64,000 bases of DNA, from assembly GCF_008017825.1 (NCBI RefSeq), contig NZ_VRLS01000012.1:372001-436000 (forward strand), read 5' to 3'. Below, one piece after another: positions 54,091 through 62,103 of the stretch. Position numbers and translations under genes: made by a program. Every line of letters begins with the position of its first letter. The first letter of the stretch is position 1. The stretch is from Mesonia sp008017825. Its GTDB lineage: Bacteria; Bacteroidota; Bacteroidia; Flavobacteriales; Flavobacteriaceae. The notes beneath the pieces are model-generated. The model worked only from the letters and a program-made list of their open reading frames with translations, was not told the origin of the DNA and did not search any database.

Positions 54091-54933
54091 TTATACTATG
54101 AACAATCCAGCTATCGTAGAAGCTTCATCTCCTGTTAAGGTTTCATCATATGCTTCTGTAGAAGAATCAACGGTAAATGGCGATCCACTACCCAAAGTAG
54201 TAACATCTACTCCACCTTGAATTATATTTTCTTCACCATTATAAACCGCTTGAGTATCTGCAGGCATACCTGCTCCTCTTTCATTACCAGTAATCCAACC
54301 TTGAAGTCCTCTCAATCTTCTAATTTCTGAAGCGTGTCTTGCTTCTACAGAGTGAATTTGCAAAGCAGCCGTTAGTAAAGCATCATTCCCCATTAATGCA
54401 CCAGCTTGTCCTTTATAGGCTCTAACCCCAGTATCTTCAAAAGCTTGCGCTAATGCTAAAAGTTGAGCGTATGCTGTTGCCTGTCCTGTGCCATTCTCAT
54501 TAAATGGATCAAAAGATCCTCCTGCCGTAAAATCGAAGGTTGGTTCATCAACTGGAGTTTCTCCTAAAGAGACTAAAGTATCTTGCAATAATGTAACGTG
54601 TGCAGATTCGTGTAAAGAAATTTGCTCATATATAGCGTTTGCTTTACCTGTTCCATCTTCATCTAATACATTAGAATTTAGCGCTTGTAGATAAAAGCTA
54701 GCTTCTAAATATTCTAACGTTAAGGCTAATTGTAATGCTCCCACAGCTTCTGTACTTTGAAACATCGTTGCAGCTTTAGCTTTATTTGTTACGGTAGCCA
54801 TCCCAAATGGTACAGCAGCTAGAGCTGCTTTTTTTCCTAAAGAAGAAAAAGTACTTAATGCGTCTCTCCTAGAAGAACCTTTATTTGAAAGGTTTTCTGA
54901 TGTAAATTCGTCTAAAAATTTTATAATATTCAT
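54091..54933 (-). CDS. Ferritin-like domain protein with twin-arginine-type signal
   Basis: 280 residues. The N-terminal region has SSRRDALSTF (R22, R23) followed by a hydrophobic stretch (AALAAVPFGMATV), which looks like a Tat signal. The rest is a ferritin-like four-helix core (LQLALTLEYLEASFYLQAL, HESAHVTLLQDTL, VRAYKGQAG, LQIHSVEARHASEIRRLRG), with Glu and His in positions fitting a di-metal site. It may store or oxidise metal in the periplasm. It is 45 bases after the second ferritin-like gene on the same strand and likely co-transcribed with it. Confidence 0.8.
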   Translation of the reverse strand: MNIIKFLDEFTSENLSNKGSSRRDALSTFSSLGKKAALAAVPFGMATVTNKAKAATMFQSTEAVGALQLALTLEYLEASFYLQALNSNVLDEDGTGKANAIYEQISLHESAHVTLLQDTLVSLGETPVDEPTFDFTAGGSFDPFNENGTGQATAYAQLLALAQAFEDTGVRAYKGQAGALMGNDALLTAALQIHSVEARHASEIRRLRGLQGWITGNERGAGMPADTQAVYNGEENIIQGGVDVTTLGSGSPFTVDSSTEAYDETLTGDEASTIAGLFIV

Positions 54934-54978
54934 AATGTTGTTTTTAAAAATTATTGAAAATGTGTTATTTATTGTTAT

Positions 54979-55701
54979 TTACGGCAATTGGTTTGCTGTA
55001 AACGGTGTAACAATAAATCCTCCTGCTGCATTAATGATAACCGACGGGTCTTCTGCTCCATCTAACCCTGTATTGGGATCTACTGCATCATCTCCAGCAA
55101 AAAGCTTAAAATCTCCCATATCATTACCTCTAATGCTTCTAATCGCTGCAGCATGCCTCGCTTCTACAGAAACAATTTTACCTGCAATGACAAGGTAAGC
55201 GGCAGTTTCAATAATTTTTCCAGCACCATTATAAGCTTTAACTCCTGTGTCTTCTAGAAGTTGTGCAGTCTCGAGGACAGAATTTCTATTACTGAAATCT
55301 ACACTTTCAAAATTAAATTCTAACGACTCTGGAAGTACTAAATCGGCGTCAAAATTTGCATTTAACGCGGCTTTAAAGAACTCTCTGTGGTTAACTTCAT
55401 GGTTATACAAATCTTGTAAAATTTGTTTCTCTTCTGAAGCAGCACCATTCCAATACGAACCATTTACGACTCTAGTGTAAAACTCAGCTTCTAATTGTTC
55501 TAACGCATAAGCATAATTAAGAACTCCTAAATCTCCACCACCTAAATCAAATGTATTTGGGTCTGGATCTACCGGAGTAAAATCATCATCATTACTACAG
55601 GCAAGTAAAACACCCGATCCTGCAAGTGCGATACCACTCATTTTTAAAAATCTTCTACGATTATTATTAATCGCTTCTACTTTAATCTTTTTGTTTTTCA
55701 T
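54979..55701 (-). CDS. Ferritin-like domain lipoprotein with Tat signal
   Basis: 240 residues. The start contains NNNRRRFLKMSG (R15-R17), a canonical Tat motif, followed by a hydrophobic region and a lipobox LLAC (C35), so it should be a folded, Tat-exported lipoprotein. The ferritin-like core follows (LNYAYALEQLEAEFYTRVV, HEVNHREFF, GVKAYNGAGK, VSVEARHAAAIRSIRG). It is a paralogue of the downstream protein (same EARHA helix). The pair forms one minus-strand unit. Substrate or partner unknown. Confidence 0.82.
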   Translation of the reverse strand: MKNKKIKVEAINNNRRRFLKMSGIALAGSGVLLACSNDDDFTPVDPDPNTFDLGGGDLGVLNYAYALEQLEAEFYTRVVNGSYWNGAASEEKQILQDLYNHEVNHREFFKAALNANFDADLVLPESLEFNFESVDFSNRNSVLETAQLLEDTGVKAYNGAGKIIETAAYLVIAGKIVSVEARHAAAIRSIRGNDMGDFKLFAGDDAVDPNTGLDGAEDPSVIINAAGGFIVTPFTANQLP

Positions 55702-55853
55702 AATACTAAAAGTTTTGTTGATCGACTAAACTTACGCAGGAACAAAAGGTTTGGTTTTTAATTAGTTGCCAAATTTGTTGTGAAACTTGTTAAAAAGAGT
55801 TAAAAAGATTGATAATATCTCCTTATTATGTTTTCGTTATGAAATGTGGAGTG

Positions 55854-56189
55854 TTACTTCTCCCCAATCATCAATAATTCTTGACAAACTACTTCAGTAA
55901 TATATCTTTTTTCTCCGGTTTTAGTTTCATAGCTTCTTGATGTTAATTTCCCTTCAATTACTACTTCTTTCCCTTTAGTGAGAAAGTTTTCTGTGAGTTC
56001 AGCTACTTTCCCCCACGCAATTACATTGTGCCATTGAGTATCGGTAATTTTTTCTCCTTGCGCATTTTTGTAAGTTTCATTTGTTGCAATAGAAAATTTG
56101 GCTAATTTCTTACCACTTTCTAAAGCAATAACTTCTGGATCATTTCCTAAGTTTCCAATTAACTGTACTTTGTTTTTTAATGAATTCAT
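55854..56189 (-). CDS. ssb: Single-stranded DNA-binding protein
   Basis: 111 residues from the ATG at 56189; the open frame extends 13 codons upstream, but MNSLKNKVQLIGNLGNDPEV is the normal SSB start. It has the OB-fold core (WHNVIAWGKVAELTENFLTKG near 60) and lacks the usual long acidic tail (it ends LLMIGEK), so it is a short SSB variant. Many Bacteroidota carry such a short SSB besides the full-length one. Confidence 0.9.
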   Translation of the reverse strand: MNSLKNKVQLIGNLGNDPEVIALESGKKLAKFSIATNETYKNAQGEKITDTQWHNVIAWGKVAELTENFLTKGKEVVIEGKLTSRSYETKTGEKRYITEVVCQELLMIGEK

Positions 56190-56389
56190 AATAATAAAAT
56201 TTAAAAGTGTTGATTTTCGTTCGTTCATTTCAACAGGGCAAATATGGTAACAAACACAAATTTTATTAGGTTGATAAATAGTTGCTTACGTTTAATTTCG
56301 TTTGCAAACATTTGTAGTCGTTTAAAAACAGGTTTATTATGTTTAAAAAATTGAGCCGTTTTTCTCTTATAAATCAATAACTTTATAAA

Positions 56390-57163
56390 ATGGAAAATCT
56401 AAGCGTAGCAATCATACAGACAGAATTAAAATGGGAAGATATTGATGAAAATCTTCTTCGGTTAACCGAAAAATTAAATCAAGTAAGTGATACAGACCTT
56501 ATCATTTTACCCGAAATGTTTAGTACAGGATTTACGATGAATGCAAAACTTGTAGCTGAAAGAGAATCTGGTAAAGCGGTTAATTGGCTTATTAAAATGG
56601 CTACTTCTAAAAATACGGCAATAACGGGAAGTTTAGTGATTGAAGAAAATGGGAATTATTATAATCGGCTTTTTTTTGTATTTCCTAATGGTAAGTATGA
56701 AACTTATGATAAAAAACATTTGTTCACCTTAGCAAAGGAACACGAGCATTATTCCGCGGGAAGCGAAAAAATTATTGTTAATTATAAAGGTTTTAAAATT
56801 TGTCCTTTAGTATGCTACGATTTGCGATTTCCCGTATGGATAAGAAATGTGGAAGAGTATGACTTACTCATATTTGTAGCCAATTGGCCAAATAAAAGGG
56901 TCAAGGCTTGGGATGCTCTCTTAAAGGCACGCTCTATAGAAAATATGTGTTATACGATTGGCGTTAACCGAGTTGGCTTAGATGGTAATGATCATCTTTA
57001 CAGTGGTCACTCTGCTGTTTATGATGCTTTAGGAGAAAAAATATCTAAAGAAAATAAAGAAACAGGGTTTATAGAAAAAGTGACTTTAAGTTTAGAGTCT
57101 GTAACAAAAACTAGAAAAGATTTCGGTTTTTTAAGAGATCGAGATGCTTTTAATTTAATATAA
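56390..57163 (+). CDS. Nitrilase-family amidohydrolase (omega-amidase YafV-like)
   Basis: 257 residues. The catalytic triad is visible: E42 in LPEMFSTGF, K108 in YDKKHLF and C142 in PLVCYDLRFP. The branch with FSTGF and LFTLAKEHEHYSAG resembles YafV/omega-amidase, which hydrolyses 2-oxoglutaramate or 2-oxosuccinamate. It is a cytosolic enzyme and monocistronic. The 3' end overlaps the convergent lipoprotein gene by 14 bases. Confidence 0.9.
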   Translation: MENLSVAIIQTELKWEDIDENLLRLTEKLNQVSDTDLIILPEMFSTGFTMNAKLVAERESGKAVNWLIKMATSKNTAITGSLVIEENGNYYNRLFFVFPNGKYETYDKKHLFTLAKEHEHYSAGSEKIIVNYKGFKICPLVCYDLRFPVWIRNVEEYDLLIFVANWPNKRVKAWDALLKARSIENMCYTIGVNRVGLDGNDHLYSGHSAVYDALGEKISKENKETGFIEKVTLSLESVTKTRKDFGFLRDRDAFNLI

Positions 57164-58769
57164 AAGATTCATTAATATCCCAATTGGCTCTCATTTCAAT
57201 AAGTTTTGGGAAATAAATAATCTGCTCGGGTTTGGTCTGGTTTAAGTAATTACCAGTATCCCATTTTCCATTATCGTTGCGATCGTAAATTAGCCTTGCT
57301 TTGTATTTTCCAGGTTTTATGTGTTCAAAATAAAAGGAACTGCCGTCTTCTTCTTGGTGAATACTTTGTTTAATGACATTTCCTTTGTTATCGACCACCT
57401 CTACAATAATAGGATAAGTCTTTACATTAGAAATATTTAATGACAAGGTTCCCAAATCGGCAATAGCAGGGGTTTTTACTCGATATTTTAAAGTATCATT
57501 AGGCTTATCGTAAAAATCCGTAAAGGCACTAGGTAGCAATTGAATGTAGTAAGTTTCTTTTTCGGTTTTATCAAAATCAATCATTAACTTATTTTCTAAA
57601 GCTAATAATCGCGAAGAAAATTTTACCACAATAGAGTCTTTATTTAAAATGCTAATCTTATTACTATCAATAGCTTTAAAAGGAATATTAGCTGTGAGTC
57701 CAAAATCTTCTTTTAAGTTGATTGAACTCTCATTAAGCTTCTTTATTTCTATAGAATCTTTATACAATTCCTTCATTCTAGTAATTACCGTATCTTGATA
57801 ATCAAGCTGAGTAATCTTTACAGTTAGACTATCCTCTTTAATAACGGGTTGATACCAAAAATGCAAAGTATCTTTTTCTAAATCTTTAACAATTTGTGTA
57901 TTAAACTGACTGGGATCTGGATCTAAAATCTCAATCTCAAGACTGTCATTTAATAAGCCTTCATAACCATACACCACATGATTGGCAGCTATTTGTTTGC
58001 TTTTGCTTACGCGGAATTTTTTCTGTTCCTTAAAAATACTAAATTCTAAGTTTCTGTTTGTAGGCAGGGTAAGAGTATCTTCAAGAAAGTCAATTTTATC
58101 TTCTAAAGGATTGAATAAATAATTAGAGTTTTTATCCTTTAAGGCAATCACTCTATACTTTCCTTCCTTCATATTTTCAATCTGAAAAGAATTGGTAGAA
58201 TCTTGAGTATAGCCTATGTAAGTAGGAGGTTCTTGATATATAATCGAATCGGTATAATTTTCATTTATTTCATATAATAAAACCGAAATAAATTCTTCAG
58301 TTTCTGACTCAAAAGCATCTTTTACTGTTCCAGAAACATTTAAAGAATCAATATAACTTCCTGTTGAAAATACATATTTAAAAAACGGTAAAGGGTTTTC
58401 TTCATTATTGTCTATAATACTGTTTCCAAAATTAATCGTGTACGTAGTGTTTTCCTTTAAAGAATCCCCTAGATGAATGGTTACGTATTTTTTCGGACTT
58501 CCTTGCGGAGAAATCGTAGGCCTAGGGTCTATAGGTGGCGAAATAATAATTTGCTTTTGGGCGTCCTCAAGTTTAATGAACTCATCAAAATAAATTCTTA
58601 TTTCCTCATTTTTAAAATTGGTGCTAAAGTTTTCTGGGGAAGAATTTATAAACACAGGAGGGATCGTATCTAAATCTCCACCCGTAGGCATACCTCTTTT
58701 GGCGCAATTAGAAAATGCTGAAAATACCAAAAGGCAAATCACGAAGTATAAAAAGCGCTGTAATCGCAT
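57150..58769 (-). CDS. Ig-like domain lipoprotein
   Basis: 539 residues. Lipoprotein signal (MRLQRFLYFVICLLVFSAFSNC, lipobox FSNC) and then CAKRGMPTGGDLDTIPPVFI, an Ig-like (Big_5) domain start typical of flavobacterial proteins. Several further beta-type segments, including TNSFQIENMKEGKYRVIALKDKN and SSFYFEHIKPGKYKARLIYDRNDNGKWD at about 195 and 478, resemble carboxypeptidase-regulatory repeats. Function unknown; probably outer-membrane-associated. It is convergent with the amidohydrolase gene, with 14 bases of overlap, and comF follows upstream on the same strand, 50 bases away. Confidence 0.8.
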   Translation of the reverse strand: MRLQRFLYFVICLLVFSAFSNCAKRGMPTGGDLDTIPPVFINSSPENFSTNFKNEEIRIYFDEFIKLEDAQKQIIISPPIDPRPTISPQGSPKKYVTIHLGDSLKENTTYTINFGNSIIDNNEENPLPFFKYVFSTGSYIDSLNVSGTVKDAFESETEEFISVLLYEINENYTDSIIYQEPPTYIGYTQDSTNSFQIENMKEGKYRVIALKDKNSNYLFNPLEDKIDFLEDTLTLPTNRNLEFSIFKEQKKFRVSKSKQIAANHVVYGYEGLLNDSLEIEILDPDPSQFNTQIVKDLEKDTLHFWYQPVIKEDSLTVKITQLDYQDTVITRMKELYKDSIEIKKLNESSINLKEDFGLTANIPFKAIDSNKISILNKDSIVVKFSSRLLALENKLMIDFDKTEKETYYIQLLPSAFTDFYDKPNDTLKYRVKTPAIADLGTLSLNISNVKTYPIIVEVVDNKGNVIKQSIHQEEDGSSFYFEHIKPGKYKARLIYDRNDNGKWDTGNYLNQTKPEQIIYFPKLIEMRANWDINESFILN

Positions 58770-58819
58770 ATCACCAAATTTTAGGCAAAGAAACGATTAT
58801 TTTTTCAAAAATATTAGAT

Positions 58820-59506
58820 TTATAAAGTGATCGCCATCGTTGCAATGCTAATATTTACGTTGGGAGCTTGTTGTAAAATTTGCGAACAGGTTTCTAAGGT
58901 AGTGCCGGTAGTTATAATATCATCTACTAACAAGATATGCTTATTGGCGATTAAATTTTGATTTTGTAATTTAAATAAATCGTGTTTCATTTCTGCTCTA
59001 GCACTTCTATTTTTAAACACTTGTGTAGCAGAAGGGTTGTCTTTTATTAATACCTTATCGGAATAATCACAACCTAAATGTTTGGAGATGCTTTTCCCAA
59101 ATCCCGCTACCTGATTATATCCTCTTTTCTTCAATTTTTTTCGATGTAACGGCACAGGAATTACCATCTGAATGTCTTTTGCCCAGGTTACGGTTTTTAA
59201 ATCTTCTGCGAGCCAATTTCCTAAAACACTGCTTATTTCTTCTTTCCCCTTATACTTTAACTGATGCATTAGTTTTTGTGTCATATTTTTTTTGTGAAAA
59301 ACAAAAAGAGAAGTTATGTTTACCAAAGGAATTCTACCGTAGAATACTTTTTTTGCTGTATTTTCGTTATGGTAGTGGAAATTGGTTGTAGGAAGTTGAT
59401 ACCTGCAATAAAGACATAATGCTTTTTCTTGTTCTAATAAAGAAGTAGAACAGCAAACACATGTCTTTGGAAAAACAAACGCTATAAAATCTTTTGCAAG
59501 GTTCAA
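58820..59506 (-). CDS. ComF family protein (TTG start)
   Basis: 228 residues. The start is TTG (59506): a stop codon directly precedes it in frame and the next Met is about 75 residues in, after the zinc knuckle (CVCC ... CLYC, about 16-34). The C-terminal phosphoribosyltransferase-like motif is ILLVDDIITTGTTL (near 194-207). ComF proteins are involved in DNA uptake in competent bacteria. Here no other competence genes are adjacent. It shares a strand with the Ig-like lipoprotein gene. Confidence 0.88.
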   Translation of the reverse strand: MNLAKDFIAFVFPKTCVCCSTSLLEQEKALCLYCRYQLPTTNFHYHNENTAKKVFYGRIPLVNITSLFVFHKKNMTQKLMHQLKYKGKEEISSVLGNWLAEDLKTVTWAKDIQMVIPVPLHRKKLKKRGYNQVAGFGKSISKHLGCDYSDKVLIKDNPSATQVFKNRSARAEMKHDLFKLQNQNLIANKHILLVDDIITTGTTLETCSQILQQAPNVNISIATMAITL

Positions 59507-59561
59507 TTAAATTGATTTTAAAATATATCAATTTAGTAAAAAATAGATTAACTATCTGTCT

Positions 59562-60443
59562 ATGAGTGAAAAAAAGGACAATCGTGTACTTAAAATTTTG
59601 GTAGGGATATTGGCATTATTCTTAATTATTTCTATTATTTACACGTTTAATTTTTACCAAGAAAATCAAGAAAGTATTGAGGTTATTTCTCAAGAAAAGA
59701 AAAAATTGAAAAACGAGCTTGACACTCTTCAGAAGAAATACGAAGCCATTATTATTGATAACTCATCCTTAAAAGAAGATCTTTCTAGAGAGAAAAAGAG
59801 AATATCGATGCTTCTTAGCTCTTTAGATAGTTCTAAAATGACTAATGATCAATTACAACGTTATAAAATTGAAGCCGAGTTATTAAGAAGACAACGTCAA
59901 AAATTATTGAAAGTAGTAGACAGTTTTTCTCAAAAAAATCAAGAACTTCAAGAAGCAATAGATAGTACCTCAAATATACTTCAGCTTAATCAGCAAAAAT
60001 CTGATTCTTTAATTTTTCAAAATCAAGAATTAGAAAATCAAGTTCAAAAAGCATCAGTTTTACAATTGAGCGATCTAAAAGCAGAAGGTGTTTACATTAA
60101 AAATAACGACGAGATAAATGTTACTTCTAAAGCAAGTAAAACCGAACAAATAAGAATTTGCTTTAATTTATTAGAAAATGCGCTTGCAAAAAGTGGGAAG
60201 AGAGACATCTATGTACAAGTTATAAATCCTAAAAATAATCTTTTAGGTGCCAAAAAGCTCATCTCTTTTGGAGATAAAAATTTAAATTATAGCGCGTTAA
60301 GCACTATAGATTACCAAAATCAAAAGACAGAAATGTGTATACTCTTTGCAATCTCTGCCCAAAAGCGAGTAGAAGGCCGTTATATAATTAATGTATTTGA
60401 CGGCGAAAATAGAATGGCAACAGATACTTTTATTTTAAAATAA
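59562..60443 (+). CDS. Membrane-anchored coiled-coil protein
   Basis: 293 residues. A short N-terminus and one membrane helix (about 10-29, LKILVGILALFLIISIIYTF) are followed by a long coiled coil (about 35-170, Glu/Lys/Gln-rich, KNELDTLQKKYEAI). The C-terminal domain, about 175-293, has beta-type strands (KTEQIRICFNLLENALA, IYVQVINPKNNLLGAKKL). I do not recognise a family; some databases label similar proteins as chromosome-partitioning proteins without support. It is 53 bases upstream of glyS on the same strand. Confidence 0.72.
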   Translation: MSEKKDNRVLKILVGILALFLIISIIYTFNFYQENQESIEVISQEKKKLKNELDTLQKKYEAIIIDNSSLKEDLSREKKRISMLLSSLDSSKMTNDQLQRYKIEAELLRRQRQKLLKVVDSFSQKNQELQEAIDSTSNILQLNQQKSDSLIFQNQELENQVQKASVLQLSDLKAEGVYIKNNDEINVTSKASKTEQIRICFNLLENALAKSGKRDIYVQVINPKNNLLGAKKLISFGDKNLNYSALSTIDYQNQKTEMCILFAISAQKRVEGRYIINVFDGENRMATDTFILK

Positions 60444-60484
60444 AAACTTAGCCCCCAAACTTAAATATAAGTCTACATTATTAT

Positions 60485-60492
60485 TATTTTTG
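60485..60492 (+). promoter_or_regulatory. -7 box (TATTTTTG) directly before glyS
   Basis: Perfect TAnnTTTG match ending 4 bases before the glyS ATG. A clear -33 TTG is not seen. Confidence 0.6.
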
Positions 60493-60496
60493 TCCT

Positions 60497-62038
60497 ATGG
60501 CAAAACAACAAGATACTTTTAAGCAAGTAATATCCCATGCCAAAGAGTATGGGTATATTTTTTCGTCTAGCGAAATATACGATGGTTTAAGCGCAGTTTA
60601 TGATTACGGTCAAAACGGAGCAGAACTTAAGAAAAATATTAAAGATTATTGGTGGAAAAGCATGGTTCAAATGAACCAAAACATTGTAGGCTTAGATGCG
60701 GCAATATTAATGCACCCTAAAACTTGGGAAGCTTCGGGACATGTAAATGCATTTAATGATCCTCTAATAGATAATAAAGATTCAAAAAAGAGATACAGAG
60801 CCGATGTTTTGGTAGAAGATTATGTAGAAAAAATCAACCAAAAAGCTCAAAAAGAAATCAATAAAGCCAAAAAAAGGTTTGGTGAGACTTTTAACGAAGA
60901 AGAGTTTGTAACCACCAATCCTAGAGTTATTCGTTATCACGCGGAGCAAAAAACCATCATGGAACGTTTGGCAAAATCCTTAACGGAAGAAAATCTTGCC
61001 GATGTAAAAGCTCTTATTGAAGAATTAGGAATTGCTTGTCCAGAAAGTGGCTCTAAAGACTGGACCGATGTGAAGCAGTTCAATTTAATGTTTGGTACCA
61101 AATTAGGCGCTTCCGCGGATTCTGCTACAGATCTATATTTAAGACCGGAAACCGCACAAGGAATCTTCGTTAATTTTGCCAATGTGCAAAAAACAGGAAG
61201 AATGAAAATTCCTTTTGGGATCGCACAAATAGGAAAAGCCTTTAGAAACGAAATTGTAGCTAGACAGTTTATATTCCGTCAAAGGGAATTTGAACAAATG
61301 GAAATGCAATTTTTTGTACGTCCAGGCGAAGAATTAAAGTGGTTTGAACATTGGAAAGAAACCCGCCAAAATTGGCATGCGTCTTTAGGGCTTGGAGAAG
61401 AAAACTACCGTTTCCACGATCACGAAAAAATGGCGCATTATGCTAATGCTGCTACCGATATTGAATTTAATTTCCCATTTGGGTTTAAAGAATTAGAAGG
61501 AATTCACTCAAGAACCGATTTCGATTTAAAAGCACACGAAGAACATTCAGGGAAAAAGCTTCAGTTTTTCGACCCAGAATTGAATAAAAACTACGTGCCT
61601 TACGTTATTGAAACTTCAATTGGTCTAGACCGTATGTTCTTGGCTATTTTCTCTAGTGCCTTAAAAGAAGAAGAATTAGAAGACGGTTCAACAAGAACGG
61701 TTTTAAAATTGCCTTCTATTTTGGCTCCAGTAAAGGCTGCCGTTTTTCCATTAGTGAAAAAAGATGGTTTACCCGAAATCGCTCAAGAAATTATTGAGGA
61801 ACTTCAATGGGATTTTAATGTGATTTATGATGAAAAAGATGCTGTGGGAAGACGCTACCGTCGTCAAGATGCTAACGGAACACCATTTTGTATTACCGTA
61901 GATCACGACACCAAAGAAGACAATCAAGTAACCATTCGTCACCGAGATACGATGGAGCAAAAACGTGTACCTATTTCAGAATTAAAAAGCATTATTGCTC
62001 AAGAAATAGATTTTAAAACTTGGATGAAAAAAGCTTAA
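60497..62038 (+). CDS. glyS: Glycine--tRNA ligase, dimeric (alpha2) type
   Basis: 513 residues, single-chain class II synthetase. Motif 2 is RNEIVARQFIFRQREFEQME (about 252-271), motif 3 near TSIGLDRMFLAIF (about 374-386), and the C-terminal anticodon-binding domain follows (DFNVIYDEKDAVGRRYRRQDA). This dimeric type is shared with archaea, eukaryotes and Bacteroidota, unlike the alpha2-beta2 type of many bacteria. The -7 box lies 4 bases before the ATG. A terminator follows. Confidence 0.96.
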   Translation: MAKQQDTFKQVISHAKEYGYIFSSSEIYDGLSAVYDYGQNGAELKKNIKDYWWKSMVQMNQNIVGLDAAILMHPKTWEASGHVNAFNDPLIDNKDSKKRYRADVLVEDYVEKINQKAQKEINKAKKRFGETFNEEEFVTTNPRVIRYHAEQKTIMERLAKSLTEENLADVKALIEELGIACPESGSKDWTDVKQFNLMFGTKLGASADSATDLYLRPETAQGIFVNFANVQKTGRMKIPFGIAQIGKAFRNEIVARQFIFRQREFEQMEMQFFVRPGEELKWFEHWKETRQNWHASLGLGEENYRFHDHEKMAHYANAATDIEFNFPFGFKELEGIHSRTDFDLKAHEEHSGKKLQFFDPELNKNYVPYVIETSIGLDRMFLAIFSSALKEEELEDGSTRTVLKLPSILAPVKAAVFPLVKKDGLPEIAQEIIEELQWDFNVIYDEKDAVGRRYRRQDANGTPFCITVDHDTKEDNQVTIRHRDTMEQKRVPISELKSIIAQEIDFKTWMKKA

Positions 62039-62057
62039 TTTTTTCTCTGTATAAAAC

Positions 62058-62088
62058 AAAAAACCCGTTCAAATGAGCGGGTTTTTTT
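62058..62088. terminator. Terminator after glyS, bidirectional look
   Basis: Stem 62058-62070 pairs with 62075-62087 (13 bp, one G-T pair), loop AAAT, A run before and T run after. It can end glyS and the minus-strand gene at 62104. Confidence 0.85.
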
Positions 62089-62103
62089 TAGTTTTATAAG
62101 TTT

